A stretch of DNA of 16,541 bases, taken from contig JSYX01000039.1 of NCBI GenBank assembly GCA_000787465.1, forward strand, positions 1 through 16,541, written 5' to 3'. Positions 1-8,447 of the stretch are shown piece after piece. Within the stretch, counting starts at the first letter, position 1. Every line of letters begins with the position of its first letter. The position numbers and the translations under genes are program-made. The DNA comes from Thermomucor indicae-seudaticae (taxonomy: Eukaryota > Mucoromycota > Mucoromycetes > Mucorales > Lichtheimiaceae). A model generated the notes under the pieces. That model was not told the DNA's origin. It saw only the letters and a list, made by a program, of their open reading frames with translations, and did not search any database.

Positions 1-187
1 GCTGCCCTTCTCGGAACACAGGTATTAACGTGAACAGCACTTCCAGGACAATGATCCCCGTGAATGCGCCCAAAAAGGACCAAAGGTAAGTGCGCCATAA
101 TGGGATTTTCTTTAACTGATCGCGAGGAGATCTGCGGCCTAAAAATCGGCAAAAAAAGCGCCATGATTTGTCGAGATGATCAGACAT
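1..187 (-). CDS. HPP-family integral membrane protein, N-terminal part (cut by window edge)
   Basis: Read on the minus strand from the ATG at 187, one frame stays open to the window edge, giving 62 codons. The N-terminus is polar and basic (DKSWRFFCRFLGRRSPRDQL), followed by KIPLWRTYLWSFLGAFTGII and a hydrophobic run ending LFTLIPVFREG. A Trp/Arg-rich RFLG-R segment followed by a P-W-x3-Y-x-W-SFLGAF-GI transmembrane helix is how fungal HPP-domain proteins begin, as far as I recall the family. HPP proteins are small multi-pass membrane proteins; the plant plastid member transports nitrite, while the role of fungal members is not established. No splice site is needed in the visible part. The start lies 134 nt from the stop of the BAG gene, which is on the same strand. 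The family call rests on recall of motif spacing over a short fragment. It could be another multi-pass membrane protein. Confidence 0.7.
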   Translation of the reverse strand, partial: MSDHLDKSWRFFCRFLGRRSPRDQLKKIPLWRTYLWSFLGAFTGIIVLEVLFTLIPVFREGQ

Positions 188-192
188 TCGAT

Positions 193-210
193 GATAAGAT
201 AAAAGATAAA
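193..210. promoter_or_regulatory. Cluster of three GATA motifs just upstream of the HPP-like gene
   Basis: On the plus strand GATAAG (193-198), GATAAA (198-203) and GATAAA (205-210) follow each other within 18 bp, directly before the HPP-like start at 187. Fungal GATA factors such as AreA/Nit2 bind clustered GATA sites. The sequence is A/T-rich, so chance clustering is possible and the regulatory role is inference. Confidence 0.3.
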
Positions 211-320
211 GAAGACTATGTATTACGTTTTTATTTGCTTCTCTTTCTATTTCCCATTGCAGCTGCAGCACAAAATATGATTGGCGCAAATTACAAACAA
301 AACGGGTTAGCTTCCCGTCA

Positions 321-1946
321 TTATCCAATAGGAACACCAACTGGTTGAGCTTGCTGGGGTCGGTGATGTCGACGACGGTGCTTGTGCTTCTTTTTGCGAG
401 AGGTTGCACGACCATTATTTTGATTCTTTCTCGTCTTCTCCCACTCTCGTTGCTTGTGCTGGTCGAGGCGTTCCAGCATAGCTTCGGCTTCCTTGACAAG
501 GTTACGTCGCTCATTGCGAATGTCTTCGTCTCCTTCTGATTCAATCGCGTCTAGTTTAAGCATGGCGCGCATGATCTCGTCTTCGTAGCCAAGGAAGCCG
601 CGATTGTTGGGTGTGGTTGCTGTGAGATGCAGTGTGCCCTGATCTGAGGGAGTGAACTGGAGCGGAGCTGCAAGCACAGCCGCTTCACGGTTTTGCCGAA
701 TTTCCCGCAATTGTTGCGCGATCTCTTCCAACTGACGGTGTCGCTGAAGTTTGACGGGATCGACGACCGGAGAGTTCTTCTTCTGCTGTTCAGCAATGCG
801 ATGAACTCGCTCGGCCTCCTTTTGTGTTCTGACTGGGTCTGGAGATGGTACGCTGTCGTAGGGCTCAGCCATGGTGACCACCTGCTTGGGTTCAAATGTC
901 AATTGCTCTTCTTCCGGCGTTTCCGTCCGAGTTTGCTCCTGCAGCACGTTGGTTGTTGTAGAACGTGGCGGTGGTTCCGCAGTAACAGAAGGCTTGGCGG
1001 CTGACTCATCATTGCCCCATAGCATCTTGTTCTCTTTTTGCTCAGATGGCTGCTTCATACCGGATGCCTTGGGCTCCTCGTACTTTGCAGCAGGCCCGCC
1101 ACCACCACCACCAGCAGCCACTAACTCGTTCAGTAAATCTTTTAAATTAAGTACACGGTCCTGCAATGGCGGCATCTCTTCTGTATCTTCTTCTTCCATG
1201 GATCGCTTTACAGGTTCGCGGACAGGCTCTGGCTTCTTTTGACCCAATGCCGACATGACATTATTATTGTCTGCCGTTAGAGGAAGCTGTTTCGGAGTAG
1301 GTGTCTCCTCGTCGTCGTCCTCTTCTTCCTCGTCCTCCTCTTCTTCCTCTGGCTCTTCTTCTTGTTCATCATAATACGTCATTGAGTCCGGGACCTTCTG
1401 CTGCTGGGAGACATAGTTCCAGAGGTCCATGGCATCTTGCTCAACGTCATCCATGGGCCTATGTACTATTTCCACTTGGTTCTGCGGCGCCAAGGCGTCT
1501 GGATCGCCAAACAAGAGCCTCAGCAGACCAGCCAATTGTTGTGCATGAAAGTTTTCAAAGTCCTCATGTTCTTGTTCTTGCTCGCGGACCTTTTGTTGAT
1601 ATTCCCTCCACAACGCGTCTGCTCGTTGTTGCTCGATGGCGGCTGCCAGACATTGTCGATAAAACTCGTCCTGCATAGCTGCAACCAAGGCTTGTTGACG
1701 ATAATGATCCATGTACCGCTGAATGCGATAAGCACGTTCACGTCGATAATTTTCCTTGAGACGTTTCAGGTTGTCCATGGCATATTGCAATCTGGCCAAT
1801 TGTTGCATGCTCACAGGGTGGTGGTGGTTCAGCCGACGTTCACGCGCTGCTTGCTCGTGTCGTAGCAGCATTTGCAGCTGCAGATAGTCATCGAGAGTCA
1901 GCGAGCGCTGGATGGTTGTGGCAGGCTCATGGATATAATACAGCAT
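321..1946 (-). CDS. BAG-domain Hsp70 co-chaperone
   Basis: An intronless 541-residue protein. BAG domains bind the Hsp70 ATPase domain and act as nucleotide-exchange factors, so this is a cytosolic chaperone partner. The C-terminal part (about residues 397-500) has the BAG layout: a first helix (RHRQLEEIAQQLREIRQNRE), then N-N-R-GFLGYEDEIMRAMLKLDA, an acidic turn and a last helix (ERRNLVKEAEAMLERLDQHK) ending in the Asp-Gln pair typical of BAG helix 3. The N-terminal 140 residues are Gln/Arg/Glu-rich and probably helical or coiled-coil. There is an acidic run at about 194-214 (mostly Glu/Asp), a Gly run at about 279-284 and a Lys/Arg/His-rich tail at about 513-529. The middle looks disordered. 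The start is the first in-frame ATG, and an HSE lies upstream. I recognise the domain but cannot assign an orthologue; architecture outside BAG differs from yeast Snl1, which has an N-terminal membrane anchor not seen here. Confidence 0.88.
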   Translation of the reverse strand: MLYYIHEPATTIQRSLTLDDYLQLQMLLRHEQAARERRLNHHHPVSMQQLARLQYAMDNLKRLKENYRRERAYRIQRYMDHYRQQALVAAMQDEFYRQCLAAAIEQQRADALWREYQQKVREQEQEHEDFENFHAQQLAGLLRLLFGDPDALAPQNQVEIVHRPMDDVEQDAMDLWNYVSQQQKVPDSMTYYDEQEEEPEEEEEDEEEEDDDEETPTPKQLPLTADNNNVMSALGQKKPEPVREPVKRSMEEEDTEEMPPLQDRVLNLKDLLNELVAAGGGGGGPAAKYEEPKASGMKQPSEQKENKMLWGNDESAAKPSVTAEPPPRSTTTNVLQEQTRTETPEEEQLTFEPKQVVTMAEPYDSVPSPDPVRTQKEAERVHRIAEQQKKNSPVVDPVKLQRHRQLEEIAQQLREIRQNREAAVLAAPLQFTPSDQGTLHLTATTPNNRGFLGYEDEIMRAMLKLDAIESEGDEDIRNERRNLVKEAEAMLERLDQHKQREWEKTRKNQNNGRATSRKKKHKHRRRHHRPQQAQPVGVPIG

Positions 1947-2042
1947 TGGATAATAACGGAAAGTATAAAGAGAAAAAGAAGTTCCTTGCTTGGGTTTTAC
2001 GTGAATTGATTTTCAATGTCCAGCCAATCTTCTCCTTTACCA

Positions 2043-2055
2043 GAAATTTCTCGAA
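2043..2055. promoter_or_regulatory. Heat-shock element upstream of the BAG gene
   Basis: The sequence GAAATTTCTCGAA is a perfect run of three alternating HSF units (GAA-nn-TTC-nn-GAA). The flanking units at 2038-2040 (TAC) and 2058-2060 (CTC) each match TTC at two of three positions, so five units could be in phase. It lies about 97 nt upstream of the BAG start codon. HSF1 sites of this form drive chaperone genes across eukaryotes, which fits an Hsp70 co-chaperone. Binding itself is inferred. Confidence 0.7.
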
Positions 2056-2290
2056 TGCTCAATTAATCATTGCTTCATCCATATTCCTCACTCGATTGCT
2101 CTCTTGGATTTTCTGTATCTGCCTTCCGTCTCAGTCTCACCAAGCCTTTTTTTCTGTGGATCTGTATACGTGTTCACGATATTGAGTGTGTATCGCAGGG
2201 GTTTCAGTTGCGACGTATCAGAATGATGTAGCTTAGGCAGGGGTCACGAAAAATTTGATCATCCTATTCTATGACGTATGAATAATTTGA

Positions 2291-3010
2291 GGGATAGAGG
2301 AAGCAGAATGTGCTGTCAGTGCATGGTCATTTTACTCTAAGCGATCATCAATACTTACCCTGTACGGCCGAGAACTGGCAGCCATTGCCAACGGGAGCAA
2401 GGCTTATCTTTTACCTGGTTACCCTTCATCGACTACTGCCACCGATAAAGCCCCACACTCCTCGGAAGGAAGAAGGGGAAAAACCCATCGCCATGTCAGT
2501 GAGCGTTTGTAAGTCGCGATGATTGAGCTTTGACCATCTTTCTTGGAAAAATCTACGATGATATCCGCAAGATTCTGAAAAGCGTAACCGCCAATACAAT
2601 GGCTCAAAAGTTGGCCACTTGAGCAACAGTCCCATGCAAATGATATCTTTTGTTGTTGAGGTGTTGACCAATAACATCCTCAACCTTTCGGTGGATCAAT
2701 GAAAAGATGGAAGAATACAATGATGCATTGCGAAAAAATATCTGCTCCACAGACAATAAAAGACATTGGAAAGTTTATTATTGATGAAAGGGATCGTCTG
2801 ATTAACAATCTTTCGAACCAGTTGCTTGGTCAGTTGTACTGGCCAGTCGTGATCCTCACCCTTCTAAGGCCTGGACGATATATGTCTTGATGAAGAAGAT
2901 TCGGAGTGCAGCAGTGTGTACCTTGACACACGAGTTAGCCAGGGTCGATACCAGTGGCCATCATCCCCGCGTCAACAAGATTAGTAGCTAATGATATAGT
3001 CTGCTAAACA
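2291..3010 (+). other. Coding-like but broken tract, no gene model supported
   Basis: Several short plus-strand stretches read like protein but none forms a complete gene. A 75-codon frame from about 2291 holds LYGRELAAIANGSKAYLLPG and ends at a GTAAGT-like site near 2514. Later fragments in different frames include IYDDIRKILKSVTANTMAQK (about 2550-2610), KDIGKFIIDERDRLINNLSN (about 2762-2821) and, near 2850-2990, KAWTIYVLMKKIRSAAV and THELARVDTSGHHPRVNK. Stops and frame changes between them have no convincing splice sites for all joins. It could be a decayed gene, a fast-evolving intron-rich gene, or chance open frames in balanced-GC DNA. I recognise no family. Confidence 0.25.
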
Positions 3011-3960
3011 TTGTGACAAAGTAAAGTTGTGGTTTTTGCCTATTAGATTCCTGGCTCCACGGAGAAGATCAGCGGCAATTTGATCTTGATTAAATGAACA
3101 TGCCATTAAACAGAATCGTTTTGCCTTTGCATAAATGTCTGCAATGATTCTGGAAAATGTTGGGCCGTAATAATGAACGTGTTATCCTGCGCTCTTGGAG
3201 TATATAGATGCAGTATCCTAGATGATAGCGATATTTCTTCAGTCGCGATCGACCGACAAGACTCCTTTGCAATATCGTCTTCGTTATACGCGTCTGCTTT
3301 TCTTTCCCAGTAAGCTGATCGCTCTTAGACCTTATATGACTGCAGATTCCTAGTGTCCATAAGCCTACTGCGGTTGGCCGAGGGGAAAAAAGGGGCCATA
3401 CCAGGAGCGAGACGACTGAATGACCAGATCCTCTTTGTGATATAGAAGACATCAACCCTTTGTCCCAAGAATTGCCCTTGAAAAGCACAACGTGATCGAA
3501 GCAAAGTCGACTGTAGATTAGCGCGCAGACATGTTTTTCCCTTTTCTTTACGCTAAACGCAAACCGACAAGCTTTCAAATTGCAAACGACCAGCAAAAAG
3601 ACCCAGTAAGTATCGAGGCAAATCGACAATGATTACCCGTATTCTTTTGCATTTACTCAAATTGCCTTTATCTCTGGACTGAATTATCCCATTGTATTTG
3701 TGCAAGCTCCTCCAAAAGTTTTAGTATTATCCGCGCCTGCCTTTTTCTGATCCAATGCCATTCGGAACGGACTTGCCCTGAAGAGGGTCCCGCGGAACCG
3801 CCTTTGGAGGGAACCGTGAGAAAATAAAAGTAGTTCATTGTTACCATTGCAACAAATTAATGATCTAGTCTTTTTCTTTTTTGTTTCCTACTTTTGACTT
3901 GTACTATTCAAGTATGCATCTTTACTGCCGTAGCGTATAGTTTCTTCACGCAACATAGGG
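3011..3960. other. Intergenic DNA with no supported gene
   Basis: I find no tRNA-like or snRNA-like sequence and no convincing protein here. A 179-codon minus-strand open frame (3090-3629) has no recognisable motif, low-complexity-free but gene-unlike composition, and no consistent splice or promoter context, so I treat it as chance. The right half presumably contains distal promoter sequence of the PEPCK gene, including several CCG/CGG-rich patches around 3785-3815 that could suit zinc-cluster regulators. Confidence 0.4.
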
Positions 3961-4038
3961 AAGGGTGAAGTTATACATCTATTTCACATGTGCTTACGTC
4001 CCGACATGACCCGAAGAGCATCTTCTTTTGCGGGGTAC

Positions 4039-4059
4039 GGGAGCACTTGGGGAGCACTT
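4039..4059 (+). promoter_or_regulatory. Tandem GGGAGCACTT decamer in PEPCK promoter
   Basis: The decamer GGGAGCACTT occurs twice, at 4039-4048 and 4050-4059, one base apart, about 80-100 bp upstream of the TATA box. CCCGA also occurs three times nearby (two copies around 4001-4016 and one near 4067). Paired exact decamers close to a core promoter suggest a factor-binding site. Which factor is unknown; this is not a clear match to the yeast Cat8/Sip4 carbon-source element. Confidence 0.4.
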
Positions 4060-4137
4060 TTAAGATCCCGACGGTAATCCTTCCGAGGTTAATGCAAATC
4101 TTCACGAGCTTCACGGGTCTGTGCCAGAATGCATACA

Positions 4138-4147
4138 TATATATAAA
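4138..4147 (+). promoter_or_regulatory. TATA box of the PEPCK gene
   Basis: TATATATAAA lies 60-69 nt upstream of the PEPCK ATG at 4207. A strong TATA box suits a highly inducible gluconeogenic gene. No other ATG lies between it and the chosen start except one at 4121-4131, upstream of the box. Confidence 0.7.
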
Positions 4148-4206
4148 GGCAGCACCCAAACGAAAAGGTGTACTCAATTCACAAATCTTAACAAGGAAAG
4201 AAAAAC

Positions 4207-6066
4207 ATGGTTGCCTCTAGACCTGGATCTCCCTTTGGCCGACCTGCCAGCTCTGGTTCTCACACCAAGGTCGAAGAAGAATTGCATGAAATGGCTGGTA
4301 TTGACTATGACAAGGTTTGTTCTTCGTGACCTCTCGCTGCTGATAGAGGGCAATGGGACTCAACGACTGCCTTCTCAGGTTACGATCAAGCGTAATCCTT
4401 CCGTTGCCGTACTTTATGAAGAAGCCCTGACTTATGAGCATGGTACTGTGATCTCGTCTGCTGGTGCGCTGTGCGCCTACTCTGGCAAGAAGACCGGCCG
4501 TTCGCCCAAGGATAAGCGTATTGTGCGCGAAGAAACTTCGGAAAAGGACATCTGGTGGGGTCCAGTGAATACGCCCATGGAGGAAAAGGTGTTCCTGATC
4601 AACCGTGAACGTGCGATTGACTACCTCAACACTCGCCCACGCCTGTACGTCTTTGACGGTTTTGCTGGCTGGGATCCCAAGTACCGCATCAAGGTCCGCA
4701 TTGTCGCTTCACGAGCCTACCATCTCTTGTTCATGCGCAACATGCTCATTCGTCCGACCGAAGAAGAGCTGGAGAATTTCGGCACTCCTGATTTCACCGT
4801 CTTTAATGCAGGCGAGTTCCCTGCGAACCGGTACACGACTGGTATGACCTCGACCACTTCTGTCTCTGTCAACTTTAAGCGCCGCGAGATGGTTATTCTG
4901 GGTACGGAGTATGCTGGCGAAATGAAGAAAGGCGTAAGTAGTCTATTAATGAAGGCGGCGGTTACACAGAGAGAGTGAGATGCTGACGGTGGAGGTTTTT
5001 TTACACTGTAGATCTTCACTGTTATGCACTACTTGATGCCCAAGGCTGGTGTCTTGTCTCTCCACTCTTCAGCCAATGAAGGTCCTGATGGTGACGTGTC
5101 GCTTTTCTTTGGTTTGTCTGGTACTGGCAAGACGACGCTCAGTGCTGATCCCAAGCGCAAGCTGATTGGTGACGACGAGCACTGCTGGAGCGATACTGGC
5201 GTGTTCAATATCGAGGGTGGCTGCTATGCCAAATGCATTGATTTGTCCGCAGAGAAGGAACCTGATATTTTCAACGCCATCAAGTTTGGTGCAGTTCTGG
5301 AGAACGTGGTGTTGGATGAAGAGACCCGCGTGGTGGATTACTCTGACGACTTTTTGACTGAGAACACGCGCTGCTCGTACCCGATCGGTAAGCTATTGTT
5401 CAACGTCCTGTTTTCCAGTTTAACTTAGTGCTTTGTGTCCTACCTGCAGACCATATTCCCAATGCCAAGATTCCCTGCATGGGAGGCCATCCCAAGAACA
5501 TTATCTTGTTAACCTGCGATGCCTTTGGTGTCCTTCCTCCTGTGTCCAAGTTAACCCCTGAGCAGGCAATGTATCACTTTATCTCTGGCTACACGACCAA
5601 GGTTCCTGGCACGGAAGATGGTATTGTTGAACCACAAGCTACGTTCTCAGCATGCTTTGGCGCGCCCTTCTTGGTCCTGCATCCTCAACGCTATGCTTCT
5701 ATGCTTGCTGAAAAGATGTCACAGCACAAGGCTGATGCTTGGTTGATCAACACTGGATGGATTGGTGGCAAGGCCGGCGTGGCCAAGCGTTGCCCTCTCA
5801 AGTACACGCGTGCCATTCTGGATGCGATCCACAGCGGCGAACTTGCGAATGCCGAATACGAGCACTATGACGTGTTTAACCTCAAAGTTCCCAAGCATGT
5901 CTCGGACGTTCCTGATGAACTCTTGGATCCACGCAAAGTTTGGCAGGGCACTCCCGAAGAATTTACTGAAACATTACACAAGGTGGCTGCCATGTTTATC
6001 GAGAATTTCAAGACTTACGAAGACCAAGCTGCGCCGGAGACTCTGGCTGCTGGCCCAAAGCTGTAA
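4207..6066 (+). CDS. pck1: ATP-dependent phosphoenolpyruvate carboxykinase
   Basis: Four exons (4207-4314, 4379-4933, 5012-5387, 5450-6066) join in frame to 551 residues, matching the 549 of yeast Pck1. The enzyme converts oxaloacetate plus ATP to phosphoenolpyruvate, CO2 and ADP, the committed step of gluconeogenesis in the cytosol. Visible landmarks are the oxaloacetate-binding TGRSPKDKR (about 75-83), the P-loop GLSGTGKTT (255-263) with its Lys261, the metal-binding kinase-2 segment LIGDDEHCW (272-280), and [19 protein letters not shown] followed by [13 protein letters not shown]. The ATG was chosen because it directly precedes an N-terminal exon that splices in phase at DYDK/VTIK. Intron 1 has a GTTTGT donor; introns 2 and 3 have GTAAGT and GTAAGC. 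The gene is convergent with the WOPR gene downstream. It is the ATP-type fungal/bacterial/plant enzyme, not the GTP-type animal one. Confidence 0.97.
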
Positions 6067-6776
6067 ATGTATATATACATGTTCTCACTCACTTTGTCCT
6101 TCATATTCCGATTCCAGCATCCTTCATATATCACTCTTTTTCATCGTCTCACCGTCCAGTACCAATAAACTTTGCCTTTTCTTCTAGTCCCATTTCTTCT
6201 GGTCCCAAGTGAGATAATGACCAACTACAATCCATGGATTGCCCAGCAATAGTCCCTGATTTGGGCGCCGTCCGTTTGCCCCCCAATTCTGACGCCTGTT
6301 CCATGATCGAGATCTTTAGTTCTGCATCTGACGTCGGCACTTTGCCTATTTAGGATAGCGTTCCCAAACCTATGTATACAACATGCAGAACTTTTTTTAG
6401 ACGATAAGAGAAGGGGGATCATCATCCCGGCTTGCTGCCAACCAGTTTCGCCAGCGTTCTGTACGGGATGAAAACGGCGGTTTTACCATCCTTCTAAAAA
6501 CTTTGGAAAACGTTCCCTTCTATGTACAATTGACCCCCCAAGATCACGGAAAACGGAAAGATGTTGTTTATTATGCATAGAAGAGAAGAGATCTCAAAAC
6601 CCTGCTATTCTTTTTTTATATGCTGTGTACTAGACGTGCATGAATAAAGTGTGCGCTCCTTTTTTTGTGTTCCTTATGTGTGTATGTGGGTGCCATAGAG
6701 ATAAAGAAACGAGCGGAATCATTTGGAAGGGAATCGAATGTAGCTTAAACAACGGACCATGGGGGAGGCGGATGTT
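6067..6776. terminator. Shared 3' region between convergent PEPCK and WOPR genes
   Basis: No gene is visible. An AATAAA at 6164-6169, about 100 nt past the PEPCK stop, is a candidate polyadenylation signal for the plus-strand transcript. TTTATT at 6567-6572 (AATAAA on the minus strand) lies about 205 nt past the WOPR stop and could serve that gene. Short minus-strand open frames around 6149-6425 lack motifs and are treated as chance. Confidence 0.5.
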
Positions 6777-7685
6777 TTACAAGCGTACTTGTAATGCTTT
6801 CAGTTGACGTTGATCTTCAGAAAAAGAGGTATTAGGAATGGAAGGTAGCAGCAAGAGTGAAGAAGAAGAAGAAGAGGCGCAAGATGGTGCAGACGCGGTA
6901 GTAGTAGTGTTTCGACAGTGGACTGGGGAGGTAGAACAAAAGAGCTCTTGGTGTGTTGCATTAGGTGGCGGTTGTAGAGAATTAGAAGTAGAAGGAGAAG
7001 GTAGGTGCAGTGATCGACGACGCTGGTGAAAAGGTAAATATGAGTGAACCGGCGAGAGTAGATCACCCATCGTATCATCATCGGAAGAAACGGGTGAAGA
7101 GGACAATGAAGGTGGCGGAGAAGGCGGCTTCTGCCTCTCTGCTGCTTCGTTCTCTTGCTGTTGTTGCCGAATCATGCTGTGGATTGTCGCGGAATGACCA
7201 CCGCTGGTTTCAAGAGGGTTGAGTTCAGGATAAAGACCTTTGGGCACCACGATATGAGCCAGCTGGGGATCCTCAGACGGCAATCGAAGACGTCCAGAGA
7301 GTACATCTGCCTTAGTGTAGTACGAGATAAGGTGGAGCTTGTGGTCTGTCGCGGTACAGATGGAGAAGCTTTGCTTGATGAGTCCGTTGGCTTTGTAGGA
7401 GTAGACAGGCGTGCCCTTGTTACGCCGAGGGCGTCGTCTTGTATCCAGTTCACGGTAAGTGAGGAAACTGCCGAGGACACGACTTGGTGACCAGGTACGA
7501 CCGTCTGTCCAGCGCCGCATCCCTGCTTCCCTTTCGTCCCATGCGAAAATAGATCCTGATCGGATATGGACCCGCTCCTTTGAAGAAAGTCGACGCTGGA
7601 CTCGGTGTAGCTCTCCTCGGCGACATGCTTCGAAAATCAAGAGCGCATCGTGGGGTGTCTTTATGTGGCCAATGTATGTTTCCAT
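6777..7685 (-). CDS. Gti1/Pac2 (WOPR-domain) transcription regulator
   Basis: An intronless 302-residue protein. WOPR regulators (Gti1 and Pac2 of fission yeast, Wor1 of Candida, Ryp1, Sge1) are fungal nuclear DNA-binding proteins that control morphological switching, mating or virulence. The first WOPR half is at about 3-80: TYIGHIKTPHDALLIFEACR, then GSIFAWDEREAGMRRWTDGR and TWSPSRVLGSFLTYREL, a near-consensus WOPRa box. The second half is at about 93-155: VYSYKANGLIKQSFSI and HKLHLISYYTKADV, then a conserved IVVPKGLYPELNP. Residues about 156-302 are Ser/Pro/Gln-rich and probably disordered. The ATG at 7685 sits right before the conserved domain, as is usual in this family. I cannot say which paralogue it is: many fungi carry two or more, and no orthologue-specific feature is visible. 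Confidence 0.95.
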   Translation of the reverse strand: METYIGHIKTPHDALLIFEACRRGELHRVQRRLSSKERVHIRSGSIFAWDEREAGMRRWTDGRTWSPSRVLGSFLTYRELDTRRRPRRNKGTPVYSYKANGLIKQSFSICTATDHKLHLISYYTKADVLSGRLRLPSEDPQLAHIVVPKGLYPELNPLETSGGHSATIHSMIRQQQQENEAAERQKPPSPPPSLSSSPVSSDDDTMGDLLSPVHSYLPFHQRRRSLHLPSPSTSNSLQPPPNATHQELFCSTSPVHCRNTTTTASAPSCASSSSSSLLLLPSIPNTSFSEDQRQLKALQVRL

Positions 7686-8447
7686 GTTGTGGAGGGAGGT
7701 TGGAAAAGAGAACGATAAAGGAAAGAAAAGTGGGAACTTGTCATTATGGCCAAAAAAAGGATTGCTTTATAGCTTCTAATAAAGTTAAAAAAACTAAACG
7801 GTTGAATGCACACTTTTTCCATGCATCACGCGCGAAATGCGCATTCCTGGACAATTGGGTAAAACCATCGATTTGTCGATGATTTTCATATCGGGAAAAA
7901 TGCTGATTTTCTTGCGCCTTGGCGCTTTTTGTGCATCGCAAGCATCATCTCCTACAGAACAATACAGAAACCCATCGCTCTCCTTTTGTCTTTGTGTCTC
8001 CTTACGTATTCCTTAGAATTCATAATTGTTTGCTTTATCATTCCAAAAAGTTCCATCTTATGGTCTATTCTTTTTTAGAGTTCGCCGGGTCGATCGGAAA
8101 CCAAAAAACATGCTTCTATCAGGTTCTCTTAAAGTGCATCTACTGTCTTTGCGCACACAGACAAGATAGACTGGTACAGGAAAACTCATGCTAAATATCT
8201 TTTTTTCTCTTAGTTTCCATATCCCTATCGAAGGCAGAAAAGGAAAGTTTTCTGCCTGAAAAGCAACATGTTCCCCTTTGTCTCTAAAACGGATTCTCAA
8301 TAAGATTGTATTATAACGACCTGCAGATCACTCTTGACCTTAATCGCCCACAGGGAAAAAAATCAGTGAGAAGGAAAAAAAAAGCGCCAAAACCTAATTC
8401 GAAAAAGAGCGACTATCCCAGCCTGTCGGTTAGCTGGCCAACCTTAA
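7686..8447. promoter_or_regulatory. Upstream region of the WOPR gene with palindromes
   Basis: This 762-bp stretch holds no supported gene. It contains short perfect inverted repeats: CATCGA-TTTG-TCGATG at 7866-7881 and GCGCC-TT-GGCGC at 7914-7925, plus GCGC-n5-GCGC near 7828-7840. On the minus strand TTTTGGCGC (8384-8392) matches the E2F/MBF-type core. These sit in the expected regulatory region of the WOPR gene and the 3' region of the ceramidase gene, both on the minus strand. Function is inferred only. Confidence 0.4.

Noticed and set aside
64..348. 94-codon plus-strand frame at the left edge
   Set aside because: It is antisense to the HPP-like coding sequence and the BAG 3' end, and its hydrophobic middle is an artefact of A/T-rich intergenic DNA.
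693..1865. Plus-strand frames opposite the BAG gene
   Set aside because: They are shadows of the repetitive Gln/Glu codons of the minus-strand BAG protein.
2936..2960. Possible tRNA B-box (GGGTCGATACC)
   Set aside because: The T-stem does not pair and no A-box or cloverleaf can be drawn upstream.
3090..3629. 179-codon minus-strand open frame
   Set aside because: No motif, no plausible gene context and gene-unlike composition; chance frame in a promoter-proximal gap.
6838..7029. Plus-strand Glu-rich frame
   Set aside because: Antisense of the Ser-rich tail of the WOPR protein (AGC/TCT codons read as GAA/GAG-like runs).
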